Shown: piece by piece, positions 49,820 through 60,046 of the stretch
How the letters are laid out: every line of letters starts with the position of its first letter
Position numbering within the stretch: position 1 is the stretch's first letter
NCBI GenBank assembly: GCA_002633005.1
Contig: NMRA01000368.1
Span: 304,920-366,919 of the forward strand
Origin: Phoronis australis
Taxonomy: Eukaryota; Phoronida; Phoronidae
Direction of reading: 5' to 3'
Length of the DNA: 62,000 nt
Made by a program: the position numbers and the translations under genes
The notes under the pieces: generated by a model
Told to the model about the DNA's origin: nothing
The model's database searches: none
Seen by the model: the letters and a program-made list of their open reading frames with translations, nothing else

Positions 49820-50110
49820 CGCCCATAGGCATATGTGGCTGCATATTGCCGTAATCTCTGCATGTCTGTCTGGTGCGCCCCCTGCTGTATCTCCTAAAGG
49901 GCTTGCCGGATCTTTATGAAATTTTACAGGTGTGTTTCTGTGAAGCTGACGACTGCTGATGGTGGTTTTAGGACAAATCCAACCACTGGTGTCTGCCTCT
50001 CTTTCTAACCACAGTTCCTTGACGAATTTAGCAATGCTCCTACTCAAATGTTAGGAGGATTTAGGGGGTGGATGCAGGCCCCCTCCATCCTTGGGCGGCT
50101 GCAATAAAAT
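49820..50110. repeat. Dispersed satellite-like sequence
   Basis: The CATATTGCCGTAATCTCTG, GCGCCCCCTGCTGTATCTCC and TCTTTATGAAATTTTACAG blocks resemble units in VWA5B intron 11 and the sequence near 33410 and 34430. Confidence 0.5.
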
Positions 50111-50125
50111 AAAACGCCGAAAGTG

Positions 50126-50345
50126 TGAAGAAATATTGAGTTTATTAATTAACCCCATCGGAAACTAGATTTGGCATTTGTGGAGTTGTATATTGTGTGT
50201 GCGTGTAGGGGACTCGGAACCGATATCAACTCTCCAATTCAGACAACCGGCGCTATGGCTAAGTAATGCCGCTCTCGGTCTATATGTGTGTGATATCCCA
50301 GGCGACCGGCAGTGGTAGTCTCTGAACAGGAAAACGCCGTCATGG
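50126..50345 (+). repeat. Dispersed repeat, copy 1 (partner at 57454-57680)
   Basis: Shares TTGAGTTTATTAATTAACCCC-type, CTATGGCTAAGTA and ATATCCCAGGCGACCGGCAG blocks, in the same order, with 57454-57680. The middle has diverged. Confidence 0.75.
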
Positions 50346-53300
50346 AAATGCGATTGTGCGCACAGTCAGTTGCTTGAAGTCACTTGAGGTCAAAGGTCAC
50401 ATTTTCCATGTAAGGGAAATCTGCTCAGTACGTCTATGTTTTGCCATACCAAATAAGGAGACGTGCTTTCGTGCTTTGCCTTGTGGGAGAAATATTGGCG
50501 AAGTGTAGAGCAGTTGACAGATCGTTTTTTTCGAAATTTGAAACTACAAGAAAATGTTTTGATATCAACAGCAATTAGAAATCTTTACCAACAAACCCTA
50601 GAAATACTTGAATTCTGTTTCACTTCCCATTTCGCGATTTAGTCTGTTTATCGCGTTCCAGGCCTCCTTTTAAGTCGGACATTTTTAAAATGTACAACTT
50701 AAAATTGTACTTTTCGGTGTCTTTACGTTAAAATGAAACAAACTTACAACAGCGGTCACCCAGAAAAAAACATAGGTGACAGTTTGAAGGGACTTGGAAA
50801 ATCCCCAAACTAAATAGTTTAATTTCACTATAGCTCCGGAAAACGAAACACAAGTCTCAGCGTTGTTCTGAATAGCCATAACATGAAGATTTTGTTACTG
50901 ACTCACCAGTGAGTGCTCCATATTATTTTAGCCTAATTCTAAAATCAAGTCAAAAACTGCTGAAAATTTTTCAAACACGGCAAATACTGAAACATTCACG
51001 AACGATTTGGGGCACTGGGTTCTTTTATCAGAAGACGAAACGTCCTACTGGATCCACAAAGGTCCTTGAAATTGCTAGGGTTTCTGGCGTCCGTCTCTCT
51101 GTCTGCCAAACCGCTCAAAAGGTCGTTATGACAATTGGCCCGGCGACTGCATCTCTTTAACCCACATTTTGCCTTTGTACCTCGAAAGTGTGACAATGAA
51201 TGACTCGAAGGAAACACCATTTCACTAGTTCCTATGTTCATGGTAATGAGGTGACATGAAAATGAAGAGTAATTTATTTGACTTGAACGTGCACTGTTGC
51301 ATATGCGTTGTAAACAACGTTCATTGCCCTTACAAATCGTGACATTTTTGTCACGCTTTTTATTTTTATGGCATGGCCAGTATACAGAAATAAATTTAGT
51401 TCAATCGCATATACGTGCAGATTTGCACGTGTTTAGTATGTAAGGTTCGTCAGTTCCACTGTTATGGCGCATGTATAACTATGATGCAGAAATATCCCTG
51501 CAAAAGAAAACTACAAGGCGAGTTTGTTATTTCATACCTGGACTAGTGAGATTTGAGAAATTATTACACACATTGAGCAATAAACCTTACCTTTCAGTGC
51601 ACTAGACGTCATTGTCCATGGGCCGTGAAAATAAGCGATTTAGACCACTTGCTGTTACAAAAATTGCTTCAATTTCCTGCTTCTTAAATAGATGTGATTT
51701 CTGGGCTTAGAAATAGCTGACTGTTCATCATTTCTTAAAGTCTAACTTCAACGGAATTTTGTCATTTTAGAAGTATTGGGCTAACCAGATAGGCCAAGCA
51801 AAGCCTTAGCAAAATAAGAAAACACGAATTTAACCACTCGATGTAAGGCCGTCAAATGATAGGTGAAGTTGACTTTTCGTACCATGTTTCGTCACCGCGA
51901 GTTTCCAGCACAAACAACAAAAAAGACAATAACAGTAGTATCGAAAATGGGTCTGACTAGTACAGCATTGCGTGCGGGTGTTATTCAAAGCTGTTTGAAT
52001 CAAAAAGGTGGGTTTCGCGGTGACGTAAGTAACCTTAACGGTTTATTACATTTGTTAATTTATGGCACTGGTGGGCTCAGAGCGATGCTCTTAACATATT
52101 GTAGGAAACAAATTTACGTATGTTACCGTTTAAAGTAGGCTTTAAGACCATGCAGGTTCTACAAATTGACTTGTTATATTGCGTTTCAACTTAGTCCCGT
52201 TTAGTTCGTATCCCACACGGATCATATCAACCAAATTTTATGGTTCGAAGATTATTGACTGCAACCGAGATCTTTTGATTGGCAATTCAGATCAAAATCA
52301 ATTCCCAAAAGCTAGGGCCATTAAGTACAATTTTGGCCATTGTATGTAGGTGCAGTGTTGTGTAAGTCTTTGACTTTGTATATGCGCACAACCAAGCAAA
52401 CGGCTCAAATTTTGTGGCACTATGCCTTACACAGGTTGGCAAGAAAGTTCATTAACAATCTCTGGTTGAAATGATTCTTTCTGTAATGCCTTACTCTAGA
52501 TTATCAATACAGATATTCTGTATAATGTTCGCCAACCTTTATTTCATATTCTGAATTTTTTCTTTGATACTCTTTCACTTTAATTTCTAAGTTGTTTAAG
52601 AATTGTAACTGCATGAGTTTTGAACAACCCCTTTAAGACGTGCGTCATTTGTTTTGTCCCAAGTTTGTGTCCTCTTAAAATGATTTAAAGTTATATCACG
52701 ATATCGTACAATTACTTGCACAGGCTATACTCGAATAGAGACAGTTATTTAAGAATTGGCGCTGTGACTTCAACAACTCACCATGATGAAACATATGGTA
52801 AGATCCAAGTGAAATAGAGTTCACTTTTTTCATTCTAGGTAGGGTAAACAATGCAAATTTTTCATTGCACTCTATAGGAACCCGACAATACAATAGATTT
52901 CTCTGAAAATAGCTAATCAATTTATGCCATTAATGTGTACATATTGTGGGGTTGTTTGGACACGGAAACTTTCCGATTACCACATGAGGTTAGCATTGTC
53001 CCTTTGATTTCAGCTTTGCTGGTTAGCCGATGCCGGGGTGATCAATGATATTACCCAACTTGGGATTGTCCTAGGAGAGATTGAATGCCAATTCGTCCTT
53101 TTTATGTCGACCTTCGACGAAAATTTGGCTTTCTAGTTGCTATAATTAATGTATCGTTTGTTTTTTGGTCACTTGATGAGATCTCAAAATATTAACGTCA
53201 TAACCATTGTAGCCACTTTCCTAGTTCATGCAGAGAAACGGAGAAGTACTGCATTAGATGTTGTAGTTTTGTTTCGCCTTAGCAGTTTGTTCAAACCAAC

Positions 53301-54659
53301 AGGTGTCTTTGTGTATAGTGTGTTTATTTCTGGCGGTACACTGAATAAATCACCATTATAAGGCTTTAAATGCAACAATTTAAAATTTGTTTTTTCTTTG
53401 TATCGAAAACTAGCCAACAGCATAAATTTTGACTATGGCGTGGACTTCAAAACTACCGGATATCTACCGACAACGCAATTTTAAATGTGCCCTAGAATTG
53501 AGTGCACGTGGTTGTCAGAAAAAAACCTAGTTTGTGATAATCCTGAATATACTGGGAATGGCATAACTGCAAACTTATGATGCCAGTCTAGTCGACATCT
53601 TTCAAAACATGTTCAAGGTTTAACATGATTTGCTCTCCCGTTCACTTACACAGGAAACGCACGTGAATTGGTTTCTTTGTTTCCACTTTGCAATTTTTGT
53701 GGTTCTTTTAATTTGCAAAACGTTCAACCTGTTACGGTTTGAAATTTCTCTCCTTTTCATTATTAAACTATTCACTTAATTAAACCTATTTATAAGTTCA
53801 ATAACCACGATTTTCGATTGATATGTCGGCTCATTAGAGGGTAACGTATTTGTGCCATGTACGTAGCTCTGTTCAAATACAGTCGTATAACAACCCCCCG
53901 CCATCAATTTCAGCTCCTTATACCCAATTTCTCCACTCCCCTCCATCGCTACCACCCATTCCCTTGGGGATGTCGTCACCACGTAGATTGATTTCAATTT
54001 GAACATATTTGATACCTTTCATTCTTGTCCTGCTTTTTTCTGTCTCACTCACATGCGCAGATAGTTGAAAGATTGATTTCTAACACAGAATAAGTCAACT
54101 TGCTGGTTGTCTCTTGCTTTTTGGTCAGTAAGCCCATTATGGGTGACAACTTTTCAAGCCTTCTTGGAACCAAACCTGAATTTACAAATCCTTGCGAATA
54201 AGTAGAATAGCCTAAAATATTCTGTAAACACATTATACGTATGTCACACTCTATTTCCGGTTTTGGCACCGGGATTTTCCGAAGATAAGCCCATCCGATG
54301 AAAAACCAATTGGCTTTTATTCGAAAAATTATGCCGAATGAACGCCCATGGGTGTTTATTTGGTGTTACAACTTCTAGTGTCACGTTTCCAGAAGTAGTT
54401 GGGCGTTTGTTCAGAAAATTTCTTCTTAAAAGCCCACACAGCGTCAACTTTGTGTCTCAAATTCAATTTTGTGGAACATTTATCATTTACAAACACGAAC
54501 AAGGTATTGGCGACCTATGCATTTATTTACATAAAAGTTGAAGTAAACAATGTCGAAGTCAGCAAAACTATGACTTTCCGTTTACAAGCTCCTCTTTTCC
54601 GGTAACTATGGTTCAGAACTATACGCAATATAATGGTCGATCTTTGACTCTACTTCCAG
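50346..54659. other. Intergenic, no gene recognised; may contain the missing first exon of the cysteine-rich gene
   Basis: Only short ORFs without domains. A MITE relative lies at 51638-51740 (minus orientation). The start codon of the gene at 54660 should lie here, but I could not identify an exon ending in phase 0 with a convincing donor. Confidence 0.45.
51638..51740 (-). mobile_element. Third copy of the GTGATTTCTGG MITE family (partial)
   Basis: GTGATTTCTGGGCTTAGAAA at 51693 and the inverse of AGTGGTCTAAATC at about 51645 match the element at 26353-26555 in inverted orientation. Confidence 0.6.
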
Positions 54660-55801
54660 AGGCTGTTGGTAGCTGTAAGTCTGCTGTTAGTCGTTTACGT
54701 GCGCGCAGACGACATAGAAAAGCAAGAAGCAGGCGAAAACAGCGAAGCCCAGGAGCTTAAGAGAGGGGCAGACGTACTAACTTTCGCTGATGAAGAAACA
54801 CCGGAAGTTGTTAGGGAAGTGGAAAGGGCTAACGATGGAGGCCAAGACAAAAGCATAGAACAAGGAGTTGAAGCGACTAGGCGACAAAGTTCCCGATATA
54901 AATATGATTATTGCAATAACTGCAAAAAAGTTGAACACGTTCATCCTAAGGGTCCTTACTATGGTGGAAGTGGCTACAGCAGGTGTTACCTTCCTTGGTC
55001 AAACACACTCAGGTCGTCCATGTGCTGGGAGACCGGGTAAGTAAATAAAAATATTGCCCACAGAGCAAAGTCATTTAATGATTCGTTACAAAACAATCCC
55101 AAGTCTTCATAGAAAGTCACCGAAGTAGTGTTTCTAAGTTAAGTGTCATCTTTTTACAATATTCTAGCATTAATTTGTCAAATCTATCCAGAAACTAATA
55201 CGTTTAAAAGTAACAATGAGCAGGTGTGAGATCAGTGCTTTTGTTCTAAATTAGGTTTCGGGGTCTAGTCTTTGTACTCGAACTCGAAAATATTTCTGGT
55301 ATTTTGTATTTTGCTTTTTGCGAACTCAGCATAAGTGCCTATTAGCATATGGGTTTCTAATACAAGTTTGATGACTCTTATATTCGCGTTACAAACTCGA
55401 GATTTCAGGTAAATACTGATAATTTCGAGTTCAAAATCGAACTTTTGGTCTTCATGCTGGGGTCATCAATATCAAACTAGGATTGAAAAGATACAAAGCA
55501 TACAATAATTCACACTTATCTTGAGTTCGCACAAAAGAAGAGTACAAAATTCCAAAAATAATGTCGAGTTTGAGTTCAAGTAAAAAGATTAGACCACGCG
55601 TCCAAATCTGTGATTTTGTATTCTAGACATCTTTGCCTCGCCTACTGTACCAAAAGATACTACGGAAGATGCTACACGACGTTTAAGTGGGTTAACGTTG
55701 TCGTAAACTGCTATTATCGCTTCAATAAAAAGCTTCCTAAAACAGTCAGGAGAAGGATATGGTTGAAAGTTCGTTGCTGCAGTTGTCGTTATCCACCCTA
55801 A
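54660..55801 (+). CDS. Secreted cysteine-rich precursor of unknown family, two exons seen, start exon missing
   Basis: Exons 54660-55036 and 55627-55801 join GG|A across a GTAAGT/TTCTAG intron, giving 183 residues plus an unseen start. Numbering from the first codon here: 1-16 RLLVAVSLLLVVYVRA is a signal-peptide core; 17-73 is an acidic propeptide; Arg74-Arg75 is a likely processing site; 76-183 is a basic part rich in Tyr, Arg and Lys with 11 cysteines (85, 88, 109, 122, 129, 133, 141, 154, 176, 177, 179) ending VRCCSCRYPP. The closing CCxC, with a long basic strand before it, recalls cystine-knot ligands such as Spaetzle- or Trunk-like factors, but spacing does not let me assign a family. 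The odd cysteine count could allow a disulfide dimer. A hormone, cytokine or antimicrobial peptide are all possible. AATAAA lies 70 bases after the stop. The first exon, which must end in phase 0, was not found. Confidence 0.75.
55260..55595. mobile_element. MITE, second copy of the GTCTAATCTTT family
   Basis: Left end GGGGTCTAGTCTTTGTACTC; inverted right end ACTTGAACTC..., closing with AAAAAGATTAGACC. The interior matches the copy at 31504-31856, including CACTTATCTTGAGTTCGCAC. It fills most of the single visible intron of the cysteine-rich gene. Confidence 0.8.
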
Positions 55802-55871
55802 CATTGCTACAACGTTCAGAGAACACAGTTAAAATGTAACTGCTTCTCATTTGAAATGTATTTTTGACGCA

Positions 55872-55877
55872 AATAAA
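55872..55877 (+). terminator. Poly(A) signal of the cysteine-rich gene
   Basis: AATAAA, 70 bases after the TAA at 55799-55801, a typical distance for a compact 3' UTR. Confidence 0.7.
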
Positions 55878-56784
55878 TACTTGCTTGTGTCTTAAAGGGT
55901 CTTTTGCATTACGGAGTTAGTACAGTCTATTAATTACATTCTTTCTCGATCACGAGTTTCAGTGCCAGTGCGAAGGGTGGTTTGGAACTGGCTAAATTTG
56001 ACACGGTACTAAAGTTGGTACTCTCGAAAAGACCGGACCAGCGAGCAAACAAAGTTGGTTCGATTGCGTAAGCACCATGCGAAAAGTTTTTAAACCAACT
56101 AAAATTGGCCCAGACTATTTTGTTCGACCGTCTTAACTTATCTTCCCACTTCACGCGAGTGCAGAGTTCTTCCCGCCAGGATACTGATAATGCCCGTCGA
56201 AAAGCCAGAGATTTGTCACGATTTCTGAGGCATGTAGGTTGGTGAGTGATGCTTTTCGATACATGACCTAAAACTTAATTGTCAATGGTTTTTGCGTCTC
56301 ATATTTACTAACTGACTTTTAATAGGCAATTGCCATGGTTTGTATTGGCACACCTTTTCAGTCTTACGCAAAATTTCAAATTGTTGCATTGGTGAGTGTT
56401 GCCTTTGCTGGAGTGTTTTGTTTCTTAACACTGACGGACTTACTTTTTCCAGCGTTGCCCGACAATGTCCGCTGAGCCGCAGACAATAATTCTGGGGAGC
56501 GTGCAGTAACCTTAGTGTCTTGCTAAAGAGCAAGACAACCGACGCGCGTTTTCGACGAGACCACGAGACTTTGTCATTAATAACACGCACTCCCCAACTG
56601 AACAGCAACTGCTTAATTAACGAAAAATTACGTCCAAATGGAGTAAAATAACTTTCAATTCAACTTGCCGGTCGGGCAAGAAACTTGAACTTTCACTTGT
56701 CACGGTGCCAAAAGTTACCTGCTCAGTGTCTGGCAGTCGGGCAACCGTCAAGCCCTGTATAAGAGCGACTGGTTTTAAACCGAC
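55878..56784. other. Intergenic, nothing recognised
   Basis: Short ORFs on the minus strand only, without domain features. Confidence 0.4.
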
Positions 56785-56940
56785 CAGTGCTGTAGTGGGG
56801 CGTAGGCACACGTAGGCGCAGCCAACCACCTTTTGGCATTTGAACGTAGCGCCTACGCACCGTAAGTTAAGTTCAGTGCTCGAGGTGATATGGTGGGCTC
56901 TGGGCGCCTACAAACCTCTAATTTTACCACTACAGCACTG
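56785..56940. mobile_element. 156 bp MITE with perfect 14 bp TIRs
   Basis: CAGTGCTGTAGTGG (56785-56798) and its exact inverse CCACTACAGCACTG (56927-56940). The interior repeats GCGTAGGC and GCGCCTACG. I found no clear target-site duplication. Confidence 0.8.
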
Positions 56941-57453
56941 ACGCCGGCGGATCCGATGGGAACAAAGTATTTGTGAAGACTGCTATCCCTCGAACCACTT
57001 GCGCACTGCACTGCATTGGACAAACGTAAGAAAAGTAGTTAAGGCGCGAAATTAGGGTGTTACGCTCAACAAAACATGCTAACAAGTAAAATTAGAAAAT
57101 TTATGCTGCAGAAGTAAAGGATAATGCATGCTAACATTCAAGGACAAAAATCAAAAGTTCATCTCCCAGTTGAAACTAGAGTTTATGAAAATACCCGCTG
57201 TGTTCCGAATGGAGATGCTTTTCCCGAGGTCGAACAGGGTCTCCCGTTCCATTTGAAATACCTTGAGCAATTTTGTGGCTCCAAATTATCCTAGCTGTTT
57301 TGCATCTCTGCATGCGCGAACGTCATATTAGCGAGTCAAAATGGAGAATCCTGTCGAGCTGGGATATTATGTCTGTGATGCATAATTTGCGACACTAGTT
57401 TCCATGAACAATTCGGTGACTGTCTGTGACTTGCAATATTTAATAGTAAGAGC

Positions 57454-57680
57454 GTAGGGAAATGTTGAGTTTATTAATTAACCCCGTTAATTAAAATTAT
57501 ACGGATGAAAAAAGATTTAAATGTGTGCAGCTTTAGTGTTGGGGGGGCACAAATCCAATTTCAAGTGTCAAATTCGGAACACGGCGCATTCGTAATGGAA
57601 CTATGGCTAAGTATAGGCTTTCCCGCAATATCCCAGGCGACCGGCAGTGGCGCTGCGCACTACGACCCCGTTTCCGTCGT
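57454..57680 (+). repeat. Dispersed repeat, copy 2 (partner at 50126-50345)
   Basis: Same three shared blocks in the same order and orientation as copy 1, 7.3 kb away. The two copies flank the cysteine-rich gene. Confidence 0.75.
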
Positions 57681-58012
57681 CTGCTCCACTGTGCAATGAA
57701 GAAAATTTACTTCATTTTTTAAAGAAAATGGAACCTGAGTGACGATGAAAAAACAGAAGCTGCTGGTAAGATGTGAATTTCAATCGAAGCCTTAGTGAAT
57801 CACTCAGAAACTCGCAATACTCTCTTTGCCAAACCTTATCTTAAGACGATTTCCAAAGCAATCCNCTTTTTTTTCTTGGATAATACTTCAGGAATCAAGG
57901 AAAATGCTTGATTTTTAGAGGTAAAAACAGAAAAATTTCCTCCCCCCATTCGATGCTATGCACATCTACAATCAATTGTGGTTCACTTTACGCAAATGCT
58001 TGCAGCCGGACA

Positions 58013-58055
58013 AAATGTTGGGCCCCCCCCTTGTGATATCCTAGATCCGCCACTG
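58013..58055 (-). mobile_element. Inverted end of the CAGTGGCGG element family
   Basis: CTAGATCCGCCACTG at 58041-58055 preceded by a C tract; the inverse of the end at 28260. The N at 57865 may lie in the body of the same element. Confidence 0.55.
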
Positions 58056-58161
58056 TGTTATTACATGCATGGTCTTAAAGTTAAAACAACGATAATGAAA
58101 ATGCACTTTGTGTTAAGAAAATTATGAAAGACACATATTTACAGTTAATTAAGATAAAGCA

Positions 58162-58344
58162 AGCTCCAACCATAGACTACAAGTGGAAGTGGGTAGACAC
58201 GAGATAGTGGAATGTTATAACAGATTATATTTGATTTGCAATGATGGTCTTGTAGAAGATGAATACCACTTCCTGTTGATTTGCAAGGGATATTGTGAAC
58301 TCAGGTCACGTTTTATAAAAGCGATATCAGGTCATTTATTATGA
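58162..58344 (+). pseudogene. Non-LTR retrotransposon remnant (end of the pol protein)
   Basis: An open frame reads SSNHRLQVEVGRHE...NRLYLICNDG, then LVEDEYHFLLICKGY and CELRSRF, stopping at TGA 58342-58344. The pattern 'L.VE.GRH ... C..G.VEDE.HFLL.C..Y..LR' is typical of the C-terminal region of LINE pol proteins. An in-frame stop just upstream and the lack of reverse transcriptase sequence make it a truncated fragment. Confidence 0.75.
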
Positions 58345-58700
58345 CTAGTACAATTACAATATAATGAACACAGGTAAATAACGTATAATTGTAATCTCTG
58401 GTAAGATGGGCAATAAAAAAGCGCCGGCCACGTGGACGTACGAAAGAATGACGAAAACTGGGAGGTAGAGTGTGGGAAAATTGAATAAGTTTTTGAACGT
58501 ACGACAATGTGGCTGGAACAAAGATGAACTGAAAGCGAGGTTACCATAACAAAGAAAACACCCCTAAGGACACGTGACAATCATCAGCCTATAAGAGCCA
58601 AGAGCTGACCAAACTCGAGGCACGTGATAACAACAGACCAATACGAAGGCTGCGAAAACGACGTGTAGTCCTACACAGAGGAATAATGGAATAGACCGAA

Positions 58701-58935
58701 ATGATGGGGGAAAGGAGTAAGACTGGTCCATATGCTCACATAAATATATTTAACGAGTGAAATACCATTTATGATCGGCATATGTGCCGAATAATAGATA
58801 AATGATACGTGCGTCAAATGAGGGGGGAAGGAGTAAGACGGGTCCATATGCTCACACAAATATATTTAACGAGTGAAATACCGTTTATGATCGACATATG
58901 ACCCGATCAATGATAGATAAATGATACGTCCGTCG
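58701..58935. repeat. 116 bp tandem duplication
   Basis: Two copies offset by ~116 bases, sharing GGAGTAAGAC, GGTCCATATGCTCACA, AATATATTTAACGAGTG and ATAGATAAATGATACGT. Confidence 0.93.
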
Positions 58936-59940
58936 CAAGCTCGTTACCAGAGATATAAGGTAATTTATTATGTGCCTTTAATACAAATAAAGGATGATTG
59001 TCAAAAAAATAAGCACACAGATAGGACTCGGGAACAAGTGTTCAGCCAAGTGGGTAAAAAGATAGCTGACTACTGAGCATCCAATGCATAAGACCTCTGA
59101 TTCCATAAATCTGCAGAAGCAAATAAATAAAGCTTTGATAAAGGAAACGTTGAAAGATCAGTTGGTTACTTCCAGGCAACTCTGGTGTTCTTCATATCAA
59201 TCAACACAGAAGCAAAAAAGTCACCGCAGAGAGGATATTCATAATGAGTTTCTGTTGGGTTGGAAAGCAGTTTAGGAGCCTGTTTCATCAGGCTGTTCAC
59301 GCTGTGGTTATAATGTGCTGTCTAACTAAGATGATGTCAATGTACTAGTCGACGCCAATTGGCCAAGAAGATGAGGGGTTTCCATTGGGGTTGTATAATA
59401 CCAGGGAGACATAAAATGAATTTTGGTTAATTAGTGGTTGTGTGGAATAAAACGGAACAGAATGATGTTGCAGAAAAGTACGTGTTACGTGTCTAAAAGA
59501 CAGTTCGCTCATTCTATCCCGACTTGAAGTGCCATCATTTTCGGGGTTTATTTTTTTGATGACTTAGAGGCCTCTAATATGATGCCAAAATCACTACTTT
59601 CACACCTAAAATACGTTTATTGATGAAAAACATCAAAATACGGAGTCGTAACATACCCCAGTTGTTAAATAAGTAGGCCTCTGAAAGTACAGTAGCCCCA
59701 TCGCAAACCCCATTTAGCGCCAAAAAAAAACTTGAGATGGCGCTTGCACTAATCGAAGTCTATGACATCATCGTTACTTGGCTTTCATCGGGTCTCCATC
59801 GTATTGGAATGAACGACGACTGGTAGTTTAATTTAGAGCAAAATACGTGGAAATCAAGGGAACACGTTAATTTTTCTTCGAACTGATAACAGCTACAGGG
59901 AAGTCAAATTAGTACATCGCAAATATCATTGGACACTGCT
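58936..59940. other. Intergenic, nothing recognised
   Basis: Only short ORFs without domains. A GATGGCGCT motif occurs near 59738. Confidence 0.4.
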
Positions 59941-59964
59941 CTCAGTTAGGCGAGCCCTTTTTCT

Positions 59965-60046
59965 TATAAATGCGGAAACTACTCGCTTGACAGCTTCATT
60001 GTGGTTGTTCAGGATAGCGAAAAACGAAGGTGATCGGTTAATGTGG
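59965..60046 (+). promoter_or_regulatory. TATA-type promoter and candidate first exon (ATGTGG|GTAAGT)
   Basis: TATAAA at 59965-59970, an initiator-like TTCATTG ~30 bases downstream, a ~45-base leader without ATG, then ATGTGG and GTAAGT at 60047. This would be a first exon coding only two residues. No matching downstream exon could be identified before the window ends. Confidence 0.4.

Noticed and set aside
56282-56829. Minus-strand ORFs of 70 and 108 codons
   Set aside because: No domain, no promoter or splice evidence; part of the interval borders the MITE at 56785.
56936-57025. Possible exon TDAGGSDG...TCALHCIGQT followed by GTAAGA
   Set aside because: The acceptor is formed by the MITE's terminal repeat, no joining exon was found on either side, and the similarity to PAN-type cysteine motifs is too slight.
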